A stretch of 49,962 nucleotides of DNA from a virus. This document shows positions 36,240 through 44,492 of this stretch, piece by piece. Location of the stretch: positions 1 to 49,962 of IMG/VR virus record IMGVR_UViG_3300005613_003096. One strand, given 5' to 3'. The notes under the pieces were generated by a model. That model was not told the DNA's origin and did no database searches. It saw only the letters and a list, made by a program, of their open reading frames with translations. Numbering within the stretch: the first letter of the stretch is position 1; every line of letters starts with the position of its first letter. The position numbers and the translations under genes were made by a program.

Positions 36240-36939
36240 TTTAGTTTCTATCTGTATTCCTGCGTGGGAGTATTTTGGTCATGGGGTTGAATTAATAGAA
36301 AAAATTTTAAACACCTTAAAAGATCAAACCAATAAAAACTTTGAAGTAATTATTTCAGATCAAAGCAGAGATACCAATATAGAAGATTTTATAAAAAGTA
36401 CCTCATTTGATTTTTATATTAAACATGTATATTTTACTCCAGGCATAACTTATGTTGCCAATGTGAACAACTCCATTAAAAATGCAAACGGAAACATAAT
36501 AAAGCCTTTATTTCAACCTGATTTCTTTTTGACAAATAATGCAATACAAGATATAATAGATGTCCATACGGAAAATAAAAAATGTTGGTGTGCTTTGAGA
36601 CATAATCATTGTAATTGGGAATCTGAGAATTTTTATAATGAAAGAGTACCTTATTACAACGACAGACTTATAGTCGGGATAAATACTATCAGTTCACCCT
36701 CAGTAATATCTTATGATTCATCTTTTTCTGAATTATTTGATGAAAAACTAAAAATGCTTATGGATTGTGATTTTTACTACAGATTAAACAACCATTTTAG
36801 TCTTCCTATAATTCTTGATACAGAATGTTATGTCACAAACAGAGTATCTGAAAAGGAAGTAAAAAATGATCCAGATGTCATTAGGGAAGCAAAATTCGAT
36901 TTGCAAAGAGTAAAACAAAAATTTAATCTAAAGGATTAA
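36229..36939 (+). CDS. Glycosyltransferase family 2 protein
   Basis: A 236-residue GT-A fold glycosyltransferase. It starts MKTNLVSICIPAWEYFGHGV and continues with ILNTLKDQTNKNFEVIISDQ, the standard GT2 opening with a D in a D-Q-S triad. The usual D-x-D is replaced by QPDFFLTNNA. The C-terminus has DCDFYYRLNNHFSLP. It overlaps the GT17-like gene by 11 bases and shares its AT-rich composition. Confidence 0.7.
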   Translation: MKTNLVSICIPAWEYFGHGVELIEKILNTLKDQTNKNFEVIISDQSRDTNIEDFIKSTSFDFYIKHVYFTPGITYVANVNNSIKNANGNIIKPLFQPDFFLTNNAIQDIIDVHTENKKCWCALRHNHCNWESENFYNERVPYYNDRLIVGINTISSPSVISYDSSFSELFDEKLKMLMDCDFYYRLNNHFSLPIILDTECYVTNRVSEKEVKNDPDVIREAKFDLQRVKQKFNLKD

Positions 36940-36945
36940 TAGCGA

Positions 36946-37158
36946 ATGAATTTAGAACAGAAATTAAATACTCTTATGAATACTGATATAGCATGTCATT
37001 TAAATTATATGAGTAAACTCGCTAATGATTGTGAACATATCACAGAATTCGGAACAAGAAGTATAGTTTCTACTTGGGCTTGGTTATGTGGAATACCCAA
37101 AAAAATATATGATGAATCTTGTTCGCATGGATTTATTTGTTACAAAAAAATCAATTAA
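36946..37158 (+). pseudogene. Truncated SAM-methyltransferase-like fragment
   Basis: A 70-codon frame. Residues 1-55 resemble the start of a class I methyltransferase family often found among sugar-modification genes: LMNTDIACHLNYMSKLANDC, HITEFGTRSIVSTWAWLCG, corresponding to the E-F-G-x-R-x-G-x-S-T-W motif I with the second Gly replaced by Ile. After this the sequence loses similarity and stops, so the catalytic domain is missing. It is probably a remnant left by recombination in the island; a short functional protein cannot be excluded. Confidence 0.5.
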
Positions 37159-37173
37159 TAGAAAGACTTAGTT

Positions 37174-38505
37174 ATGAAACCCACAATTGCACTATGTATG
37201 ATCGTAAAAAATGAAAACTCACCGCACCTTGTCGAGTGCTTTGAATCTGTAAAAAAACACATCGACTATTGGGTAATTTGTGACACTGGTTCCACTGATG
37301 GAACACAAGATTTCATTCGGAATTACTTTGAGAAAGCGGGAATTCCCGGCGAACTTCATGAAATCAAGTGGGAAGGTTTCGGAAAAGCACGAAGCCATGC
37401 ACTGACAATGTGTGATGGAAAAGCAGACTATGCGTGGATGATTGATGCCGATGATCGTCTGGTTGGTAAGTTTGTTTTGCCGGAAAACACACTCATGGAT
37501 TCTTACCAATTGAGAATTCAGCGTGGTAATTTTTCGTGGTGGAGAAACCAAATCTTCAAGACCAGTGCCGGTTGGGAATATGTTGGTGTTCTTCACGAAT
37601 ACGCACATTGTCCGAATCGTCCGGATTTGAAGCAAGGAAGAATTGCAACATCGGGATACTATATCGATGCAAGAACTCTCGGTGCAAGAAATCAAGACGA
37701 GGAAAAGAATCCGATCGACGGAAAAACAAAGTATCTGAGGGATGCGGATGTTCTTGTAAGCGCACTTACAAATCCAGAAGATCCAAGTTATGAACCAGAA
37801 AACCATCGATATCATTTTTATGCAGGACAATCATTTTTTGACGCTCAGGATTTTGAAAATGCAAAGGAATGGTATCTGAAAAGAGCGGCACTTGGAGGTT
37901 GGGAAGAAGAAGTGTATTACTCGTTGTATCGAGCAGCAATGTGTGCTTCGATTCTTGGCGAGCCGTTTGCAGATGTGATTCAGCATTTTCTTCGAGCATG
38001 GGAGTCTCGTCCATTCCGTCCAGAGCCATTGCACCAGATCTCTCGCTTATATCGTTTGAACGGACACCCGAAACTTGCGTACTTATTTGCGAAGCACGCC
38101 GCGTCACTACCAAGAAAGACGAACGACATTCTGTTCATTCCAGATCAGATGTACGAATGGCAACTGGATGACGAACTTGCTTCGACCGCGTTTTATGCGA
38201 ACGCATTTGGTGAGGGGTACGATGCCTGTCGAAAACTACTTGCAGAAAACAAGTTTCCAGAGTCTGAAAGAGAGAGAATGCTTACCAATCTTCGTCAGTA
38301 TGAAATTGCAATCCAGCGTGTAAATGAAGACATGCAAAGACAACAGGCTCAACATGAAGAAATGACTAAAAAAATTAAAGAAGCCGAAGAAGAGCAAAAA
38401 CTAAAAAGAATAAATACACAAAGAACAATTCTTGCCGAAAAGGCAAAGCGTAAAAGAACAAAGAAAAACACGCTTAAAAAGCAAGCAAAAAAGGCGCATA
38501 GGTAA
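37174..38505 (+). CDS. GT2 glycosyltransferase with helical repeat tail
   Basis: A 443-residue protein. Residues 1-200 form a GT2 domain of the type found with TPR repeats: PTIALCMIVKNENSPHLVEC, YWVICDTGSTDGTQDFIRNY, FGKARSHALTMC, then YAWMIDADDRL with the metal-binding D-A-D-D. Residues about 215-370 contain TPR-like helices (HFYAGQSFFDAQDFENAKEW, YSLYRAAMC). The last 70 residues are a Glu/Lys-rich coiled coil ending in a basic tail (KRKRTKKNTLKKQAKKAHR). Composition returns to that of the phage core, so it belongs to the older part of the island. It overlaps the next gene by 1 base. Confidence 0.82.
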   Translation: MKPTIALCMIVKNENSPHLVECFESVKKHIDYWVICDTGSTDGTQDFIRNYFEKAGIPGELHEIKWEGFGKARSHALTMCDGKADYAWMIDADDRLVGKFVLPENTLMDSYQLRIQRGNFSWWRNQIFKTSAGWEYVGVLHEYAHCPNRPDLKQGRIATSGYYIDARTLGARNQDEEKNPIDGKTKYLRDADVLVSALTNPEDPSYEPENHRYHFYAGQSFFDAQDFENAKEWYLKRAALGGWEEEVYYSLYRAAMCASILGEPFADVIQHFLRAWESRPFRPEPLHQISRLYRLNGHPKLAYLFAKHAASLPRKTNDILFIPDQMYEWQLDDELASTAFYANAFGEGYDACRKLLAENKFPESERERMLTNLRQYEIAIQRVNEDMQRQQAQHEEMTKKIKEAEEEQKLKRINTQRTILAEKAKRKRTKKNTLKKQAKKAHR

Positions 38506-38930
38506 TGCCAGCAGGACACTACGACATTTTTGCAGAACAGGGCACTACATTTAGACTGTTTATGTTGTATCGTGATGCAGAAAAAACACCAGTTAATCTT
38601 GCAAATGCTACCGCTGAAATGCAAGTGCGAAGAAGTCGCTCAAGCGATTCTTTGCTTTTACAGGTAACAACAGAAGGAGTTACTGGTGGTGGTGTTTTGG
38701 GTGAATGGATCGGTGCTACTGGTGGGATCGCAGGTATCGGTGGTATTTCTCTAAATGAAAATTTGGAAGGATCGGCGATAACAGGAGGCGTCTCTATAGT
38801 AATTGATTCTCTGACAACCCAAAATATACCTGATGGAAAACATTTTTACGATATTAGATTAACACAGGGAACTGTTGTCGATAGATTAATTGAAGGTAGA
38901 TTTGTTGTCGAAGATGGGGTTATTCGATGA
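38505..38930 (+). CDS. Probable virion structural protein (baseplate/fibre-associated)
   Basis: A 141-residue protein of a type common beside fibre genes in T4-like phages. The N-terminal pattern is HYDIFAEQGTTFRLFMLYRD, then TPVNLANATAEMQVRRSRSS, and the end is FYDIRLTQGTVVDRLIEGRF. This 'EQG.TF......D..G.P.NL....A.M..R' layout is an Ig-like or upper-baseplate domain. A Gly-rich loop occupies residues 60-90. Start overlaps the preceding stop by one base (TAATG). The exact virion position is unknown. Confidence 0.6.
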   Translation: MPAGHYDIFAEQGTTFRLFMLYRDAEKTPVNLANATAEMQVRRSRSSDSLLLQVTTEGVTGGGVLGEWIGATGGIAGIGGISLNENLEGSAITGGVSIVIDSLTTQNIPDGKHFYDIRLTQGTVVDRLIEGRFVVEDGVIR

Positions 38931-39502
38931 AGGGATTTGTCGTAATCACTGAACAACTCCCTTATAGAATCAAACCTTTATTACCAAATAGAGATACATC
39001 GATTCTTATTGAAAAAATGGCGCCCAGGAACTGGGTAATTGCTACCGGAAAAATCAATATCACTTCGCTTGAGTTTAACGAAGGTGATATTTTTGTCGAT
39101 GCACAAACCGCAAAGGTGTATGTTTTTGCAAAGGATTCGATCGGTTTGTCTGCCGGTGTTAGTTTTCAACTTGTAGAATTAGGCTATTATTCAGATTTTT
39201 GCAATACAACAGATTATTTTGAAAATGACACAGAACCCTCTGGAGCAGTATTCGGAGATCGGTGGTTAGACACTTCTTCAGGAACACTATATACATTGGT
39301 GAAAAATGCAGAAAATCAAGATGTATGGGCAGAAATCGGTCAAACATCTGGTGTGTGTGAAAATAATAATTTGTTTTATTCGCCAAACAATCCACTAGAA
39401 ACAACAGCAGTTTCTACTGGTGATCGGTGGTATGATGTAAAAACTGGTGCATTTTATACATATGCCTTATCTCCAGCAGAACAATGGATTGAACTCCGAT
39501 GA
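38927..39502 (+). CDS. Hypothetical fibre-region protein with repeated GDRW motifs
   Basis: A 191-residue protein of unknown function. Two short repeats are visible, [20 protein letters not shown] near residue 105 and [20 protein letters not shown] near residue 163, each ending with a Trp-containing W-A/I-E segment. This motif is commonly used as a small adhesion or linker domain in phage fibre proteins. The N-terminal 95 residues form a separate beta-rich unit ([19 protein letters not shown]). Overlaps both neighbours by 4 bases. Confidence 0.6.
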   Translation: MKGFVVITEQLPYRIKPLLPNRDTSILIEKMAPRNWVIATGKINITSLEFNEGDIFVDAQTAKVYVFAKDSIGLSAGVSFQLVELGYYSDFCNTTDYFENDTEPSGAVFGDRWLDTSSGTLYTLVKNAENQDVWAEIGQTSGVCENNNLFYSPNNPLETTAVSTGDRWYDVKTGAFYTYALSPAEQWIELR

Positions 39503-41451
39503 GCATTAATTTCCCAACAGGACCAACACTTAATCAAGAATACTCCTTTGGTTCCAGAACTTGGTTTTGGAACGGATATGCGTGGGAATTAATAGGATTT
39601 GTTGGAATTACAGGACCATCTGGATCACAAGGTCCAGATGGTCCGACTGGTGAACAAGGCCCTACCGGTCCTACCGGTCCTACCGGTACTACCGGTTCAC
39701 AAGGTCCGAGTGGACCTACTGGTTCCCAGGGTCCAACTGGTCCTACGGGTGAACAGGGTCCAACTGGCGCAGATGGTGCAAGAAATTATACGGTAACAAA
39801 CAGTGGTACAATCGCGTATGTAATTGATGGTTCAAACAATCCAACAATAAATCTGTTGAGAGGATTCACATATACATTCATTATTAATGCCCCTGGTCAT
39901 CCATTTTGGATTCAAACAGTTTCTGGGGCATATAGTTCTGGTAATATTTACAATAATGGTATAACAAATAATGGAACTGATGTTGGAACAATTACATTTG
40001 CTGTTCCGTATAATGCACCAAGCACATTATATTATGTTTGCCAGTTTCATTCGTCAATGGCTGGAACAATCAATATCAGTGATGTTGGTCCTATTGGCCC
40101 AACCGGTTCTACTGGAGCCGATGGACCTACTGGTCCTACTGGTGCTGATGGAGCGAATGGAGTAACCGGTCCAACTGGTGCTGATGGACCTACTGGTCCT
40201 GTGGGTGCAGGACTTAATATTCTTGGTTCTTTTGGTACTGTTGGTGAATTGCCTGTATCTGGTGATCCCGGTGATGCTTATTTAATTTCTGGTGATTTGT
40301 ATGTTTGGGATGGAGACTCTTGGGAAAATGTAGGTAACATTCAAGGACCAGCAGGTGTAACTGGTCCTACTGGTCCTACTGGTGCTGATGGACCTACTGG
40401 TCCTACTGGTGAACAAGGTCCAACCGGTCCAACCGGTCCAACCGGTCCAACCGGTCCAACTGGTGCTGATGGAGCGAATGGAGTAACCGGTCCAACTGGT
40501 GCTGATGGACCTACTGGTCCTACTGGTGAACAAGGTCCAACTGGTCCTACTGGTGCTGATGGAGCGAATGGAGTAACCGGTCCAACTGGTCCAACTGGTC
40601 CAACTGGTCCAACCGGTCCAACTGGTGCTGATGGAGCAAATGGAGTAACCGGTCCAACTGGTGCTGATGGACCTACTGGTCCAACTGGTGAACAAGGACC
40701 AACTGGTCCTACTGGTGCATCTGCGGATGAAAGGTTATTAGAAACTACGATTCAGACCGGTTCTTATACTTTTTCCATAAGTGACGCATATCAAGTAGTG
40801 CCAATGAATGTTAGTAACGGAACCGTAATCGTTCCTAATGATACAACAGTGTCATTCGATATTGGTACTGTTATTAACATCTTCAATATCAATGCAACTC
40901 CTGTTTCTGTTACCGGCGAATCTGGTGTTACTATTCGTAATGTTCTTCCTATAGGTCAGTATGAAGAATCGTCTTTGCGTAAGAGAGACACCAACGAATG
41001 GTCTATGCTTCTTCAGCAAGGACCAACTGGTCCTACTGGTCCAACTGGTGATTCGGCTGGTCCAACTGGTCCTACTGGTCCAACCGGTGCCGATGGTCCA
41101 ACTGGACCAGCAAGTAATCCATATGATGAAATTCGTGTAACAATCGACGGTGGTGGTTCCGTGGTAGAAGCAGCAACCGCAAGTTCTATTATTGAAAAGG
41201 GAGGAACATTTGATGCAGTTTCACTCTACTCCGGTATTACCGGTTCAATTACAGCAAGCATCTCTAGAATTCGTGGATCTACGCTAGAAAATATGGGTTC
41301 GGTGGGATTAAGTGGAGAACAAATCAAAAGAGATACAACTCTTTCTGGTTGGACACTTGATGTTGCCGCAGGAGATGTCTTGAATGTCGCATGGGGAGGC
41401 ACGATCGACTCCGTTCAGAGAGTGGTTCTTACTATTCTAAGGAGTGTCTGA
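39499..41451 (+). CDS. Collagen-like tail fibre protein with cupredoxin-like domain
   Basis: A 650-residue fibre. It opens with a short domain ([20 protein letters not shown]), then collagen-type G-P-T triplets in four blocks (about residues 35-95, 196-234, 279-409 and 507-536). Between them are a cupredoxin-like domain (about 96-194), a '[18 protein letters not shown]' domain (about 236-278), a beta domain (about 410-506), and a C-terminal head (about 538-650). Collagen-like stretches in phages form trimeric rods. It is likely a side or tail fibre used in host binding. The DNA of the G-P-T blocks is highly repetitive. Start overlaps the previous stop by 4 bases. Confidence 0.85.
   Translation: MSINFPTGPTLNQEYSFGSRTWFWNGYAWELIGFVGITGPSGSQGPDGPTGEQGPTGPTGPTGTTGSQGPSGPTGSQGPTGPTGEQGPTGADGARNYTVTNSGTIAYVIDGSNNPTINLLRGFTYTFIINAPGHPFWIQTVSGAYSSGNIYNNGITNNGTDVGTITFAVPYNAPSTLYYVCQFHSSMAGTINISDVGPIGPTGSTGADGPTGPTGADGANGVTGPTGADGPTGPVGAGLNILGSFGTVGELPVSGDPGDAYLISGDLYVWDGDSWENVGNIQGPAGVTGPTGPTGADGPTGPTGEQGPTGPTGPTGPTGPTGADGANGVTGPTGADGPTGPTGEQGPTGPTGADGANGVTGPTGPTGPTGPTGPTGADGANGVTGPTGADGPTGPTGEQGPTGPTGASADERLLETTIQTGSYTFSISDAYQVVPMNVSNGTVIVPNDTTVSFDIGTVINIFNINATPVSVTGESGVTIRNVLPIGQYEESSLRKRDTNEWSMLLQQGPTGPTGPTGDSAGPTGPTGPTGADGPTGPASNPYDEIRVTIDGGGSVVEAATASSIIEKGGTFDAVSLYSGITGSITASISRIRGSTLENMGSVGLSGEQIKRDTTLSGWTLDVAAGDVLNVAWGGTIDSVQRVVLTILRSV
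39787..40080 (+). other. Cupredoxin-like domain within the collagen-like fibre
   Basis: The domain reads [66 protein letters not shown]. It has a His in a G-H-P context and a C-x2-H-x2-M motif (CQFHSSM) near the end, in the arrangement of the Cys, His and Met ligands of blue-copper proteins. Metal binding is inferred from the motif only. Confidence 0.6.
40336..40725 (+). repeat. Direct repeats encoding G-P-T collagen triplets
   Basis: 9-base units of the type GGTCCAACT / GGTCCTACT are repeated many times. A larger unit, GGTGCTGATGGAGCGAATGG and its continuation, recurs at about 40141, 40462, 40552 and 40624 with almost no changes. Such repeats favour expansion and contraction of the fibre rod by recombination or slippage. 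Confidence 0.9.
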
Positions 41452-42602
41452 TGGCATTAGTAGATCGTTATGCAAATTTTGATCTAGCAACCGGTGCAAA
41501 CGATGGTACAACAGAAGCGAATGCGTGGCAATCTTGGAGTGATGTTTACTCAGGTCTAACGGCAGGCATTCGTGTAAACATCAAAAAACAATCAACACCA
41601 TATCAAATTAACTCTGCTGCAAATGAAGTTATTTTTGATATGGATGGAATCACAAGTCCTCCAACAGCAATAAACCCCATAGTTTTCAGTGGCTACGAAT
41701 CTGTGACTGGTGATGGGGGTATGTGGAAAGCAGAAATCGACACTGGTGGTATTCTTAATTTTAGATTTAATGATGCTTCTCATTGTTCTTTTGAAAATTT
41801 GCATGTAAAATCTCTCCCCAGCACAAACTTAGCAACTATATCTTTTCTTAATCCAAATGGTCAATTGCATAACTGTAGTTTGATCGGATCCTCTATTAAT
41901 GTTAGTGGTTCTTCTATCCGGTGTTATTTCGGAATTAGCAGTATTGGTACTGCTTCAAGAGTTGCTGTTGGCGGCGTGTCCGTTCGTTCTGACAACGTTG
42001 ATTGTGTTTATGAATTTATAAAAGGCAATCTAGGAAGCAATGAACTGGTATTTACTGACAATTTTAGCTCAGGTAGATCATTCACCAATTGCATTTTTAT
42101 TGCAAGAGATATCAAGGCAATCATTGGTCTTAATTTCACCCGCATGAATGCGGGTGAAGGTGGAGAGGTAAATCAATGTAGATTTTATGGTTTCGATGAG
42201 GCTATTAATGTTTTGGAAGAACCTGACGCAGCAACAGAAATAATAAATATTAAAAATAGTGTTTTTGAAAACTGTCTAGTTGGGGTTAATAGAACCAATA
42301 CAGAATTGGGTTTTGTAAAAATACAAAATTGTTACTATTACAACATAACTTCGGGGTTTACAAATTATTCTGCATTTGCACAAATCAACAATACTCCCTT
42401 AACCGCGAGTTCTTTTACCGATCCCTCAAACGGTAATCTTCTTTTAAATACAACTGCTGGTGGAGGACAAGTGATAAGAGATGCTGGTGGTTCGATAGAT
42501 CCATTCGGAACCTTTGAAACTGCTTCGGAATTTTTCGGAACAATGTTTGCAGAGTCGAGCGGTTCATCTCAATTACCTGTAACAAAAACTTTCTTTGGTT
42601 AA
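41451..42602 (+). CDS. Beta-helix-type fibre or adhesin protein, copy 1
   Basis: A 383-residue protein. ATG 41451 is chosen because AAGGAG (41439-41444) precedes it; the frame is open further upstream. It begins [20 protein letters not shown] and has AWQSW...GLTAGIRVNIKKQS, then many short strand-turn units (FENLHVKS, LHNCSLIGSS, FENCLVGVN, IQNCYYYN) typical of right-handed parallel beta-helices. The C-terminus contains NNTPLTASSFTDPSNGNLLL. It is a paralogue of the next gene with the same start, middle and end. It probably forms part of the virion adhesion apparatus. Confidence 0.72.
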   Translation: MALVDRYANFDLATGANDGTTEANAWQSWSDVYSGLTAGIRVNIKKQSTPYQINSAANEVIFDMDGITSPPTAINPIVFSGYESVTGDGGMWKAEIDTGGILNFRFNDASHCSFENLHVKSLPSTNLATISFLNPNGQLHNCSLIGSSINVSGSSIRCYFGISSIGTASRVAVGGVSVRSDNVDCVYEFIKGNLGSNELVFTDNFSSGRSFTNCIFIARDIKAIIGLNFTRMNAGEGGEVNQCRFYGFDEAINVLEEPDAATEIINIKNSVFENCLVGVNRTNTELGFVKIQNCYYYNITSGFTNYSAFAQINNTPLTASSFTDPSNGNLLLNTTAGGGQVIRDAGGSIDPFGTFETASEFFGTMFAESSGSSQLPVTKTFFG

Positions 42603-42610
42603 ACATATTA

Positions 42611-43789
42611 ATGTCATATACAGACAAGTACGCAAATTTTGATCTTAACACTGGCTCCAATAATGGTACAAGCGAAGCAGATGCTTGGCAAACTTTAGAT
42701 GATTGTATCAATGGTTTGACTGCTGGTATTCGTGTAAACATCAAGAAGCAATCTGCACCATACGGAATAACAACCGATATTGTTTATGATTTGAGTACTG
42801 TTACTGGTGTTTTTGGGACTAGTCCTGCAACAGCAACATCTCCTATTCTTTTTCTCGGCTATGAATCTGTAACAGGCGATGGCGGTATGTGGAGCGCCGA
42901 ACTTGATGGTGTAACTGTTGGACTAAAATTAGATTATGCGGAGTTTATCTCGTTCGAGAACATATCAATTCGTGCAACACCAACTACAAATAGCAGTAAA
43001 ATCATTTTCAACAACGCAGCAGGTTCGTATCGAAACTGCAATTTTGTCGGTTCGCATTTGCAGTTTCCTGGTTCTTTGGACCGTTGTTATATTGGACTTT
43101 CAAGTGCAGGTAGTATTTATTGGGCAACACTCGGATCACAAACTTTTGAGAATTATTTGTTTAGCGGGTCTTTTTCTGCAACAAATTGTGTTTTTGAACA
43201 TATACAAGGATCTTCTTTATTCACGAATTTGTTTTACCTGCGAACTACTTTGGCCGGACCTGCGTATTTAAGCAATTGTATTTTTCTCTCAAGAAACACC
43301 ACAACAGACCCTGGTTTGTATCTTCTTGCCCCCTCGGCGGGAGAGGGCGTGGTAATCGATAAATGTAGGTTTTATGGATTTGGTGATGCGATTGAAGTAG
43401 TAAACGATCCAGACAATGCTGCCGAAATTGTTTCGATACAGAATTGTGTTTTTGAAGACTGCAATCGAGCGGTATATCGTAATGACGCCATAGAAGATGG
43501 ATATGTCAAATTAATTAATAACTATTATAGAAATCTGACAACCGGATTTACCAATTACTCCGACGAAGCACAGATTAACAATACACCACTCACCGCAGAC
43601 GCATTTACCGATCCTGCGAACGGAAACCTGCTCGTAAATTCTGTCGCCGGTGGTGGTCAAGTAATACGAGACGCCGGTGGTTCATATGACAATGGCGGTA
43701 CTTTTGAAACACCATCAGAGTTTTTTGGAACAATGTTTGAAGAAGGCGGAGGTAGTGTAACTCCGGTAACTTATACATATTTTGGGTAA
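42611..43789 (+). CDS. Beta-helix-type fibre or adhesin protein, copy 2
   Basis: A 392-residue paralogue of the preceding gene. Aligned segments include DKYANFDLNTGSNNGTSEAD, NGLTAGIRVNIKKQSAPYG, GYESVTGDGGMW and INNTPLTADAFTDPANGNLL. The middle beta-helix repeats (FENISIRA, YRNCNFVGSH, IQNCVFEDCN) are more divergent than the ends. Only 8 bases separate it from copy 1, so tandem gene duplication followed by divergence of the receptor-facing middle is the simplest history. Confidence 0.72.
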   Translation: MSYTDKYANFDLNTGSNNGTSEADAWQTLDDCINGLTAGIRVNIKKQSAPYGITTDIVYDLSTVTGVFGTSPATATSPILFLGYESVTGDGGMWSAELDGVTVGLKLDYAEFISFENISIRATPTTNSSKIIFNNAAGSYRNCNFVGSHLQFPGSLDRCYIGLSSAGSIYWATLGSQTFENYLFSGSFSATNCVFEHIQGSSLFTNLFYLRTTLAGPAYLSNCIFLSRNTTTDPGLYLLAPSAGEGVVIDKCRFYGFGDAIEVVNDPDNAAEIVSIQNCVFEDCNRAVYRNDAIEDGYVKLINNYYRNLTTGFTNYSDEAQINNTPLTADAFTDPANGNLLVNSVAGGGQVIRDAGGSYDNGGTFETPSEFFGTMFEEGGGSVTPVTYTYFG

Positions 43790-43804
43790 AAAGGGAAAGA
43801 TAAA

Positions 43805-44110
43805 ATGGCAATTACAAATCCAGAAGCAATTCGGTATGCAAATGAAATGATTCGTCCACTATCAGAACAACTTCGTGGTGTTCTTTTTCAACTCGAATCG
43901 CTTGAGGAAGCAGTTCAAAGAATCATGCCAATGATTCCAAACGATGTCACAGAGATCGTAGAAGACGGTAGAGAAGCAGAAGGAATTTCTCGTTTAACAG
44001 GCGCTGATGTCCACCGTCTTGTAAATCTACGAGCTGCTATTCTACAACTAGTTGCGCCAGAAGACAAAGCGGCTGTTTTAAAAGCCTGCGTACGACCATT
44101 GAGAGGGTAA
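43805..44110 (+). CDS. Small hypothetical protein in the fibre region
   Basis: A 101-residue mainly helical protein. ATG follows a GGGAAAG site. Sequence: an N-terminal helix (NPEAIRYANEMIRPLSEQLR), a Leu/Glu-rich helix, an acidic stretch (DVTEIVEDGREAEGISRL) and a C-terminal helix. It may be a connector or chaperone for fibre assembly, but nothing proves this. Confidence 0.55.
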   Translation: MAITNPEAIRYANEMIRPLSEQLRGVLFQLESLEEAVQRIMPMIPNDVTEIVEDGREAEGISRLTGADVHRLVNLRAAILQLVAPEDKAAVLKACVRPLRG

Positions 44111-44111
44111 A

Positions 44112-44492
44112 ATGCGTTATTCGACAGCATCAACGAAGAAAAGAAACAACTACGAAATCACATTCTACAAAGATGGTTTGGGTTCTCCCATTCTTGCCGG
44201 CGGTAAGAGATCAAAGGCAATGTACCAGACAGGGGTGCTTCGTGGGTGTTCCTTGTCTCTTGAGCAAAGTGACACAGGAACGCTCGCGGTTCGTGTCATT
44301 AAAGCAAACGGTCAGATTCATAGCGGATTCGTACAAGTTGAAAACGAATCCGTTGTTGTTTCTGACATCACTTGGAACGAAGGAAGCATACCCGGACAAT
44401 TTGCGATAGGTGATCTTGTAGAAATCGAACTTATCGATGGTTTTGAAAAAACACATTGGCTTTGTGCGAGTGTGTTTGGTAGTGTGAACTGA
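44112..44492 (+). CDS. Hypothetical protein in the fibre region
   Basis: A 126-residue beta-rich protein with basic N-terminus (RYSTASTKKRNNYEITFYKD). It ends VEIELIDGFEKTHWLCASVF. Spacing of one base to the preceding gene and a one-base overlap with the next one show a compact operon. No family is recognised. Confidence 0.55.
   Translation: MRYSTASTKKRNNYEITFYKDGLGSPILAGGKRSKAMYQTGVLRGCSLSLEQSDTGTLAVRVIKANGQIHSGFVQVENESVVVSDITWNEGSIPGQFAIGDLVEIELIDGFEKTHWLCASVFGSVN

Noticed and set aside
40282-40695. 137-residue antisense open frame with Ser-Trp-Thr repeats; CRISPR-like repeat appearance
   Set aside because: It mirrors the G-P-T collagen codons. The repeats are 9-base coding units without unique spacers, so neither an antisense gene nor a CRISPR array is supported.
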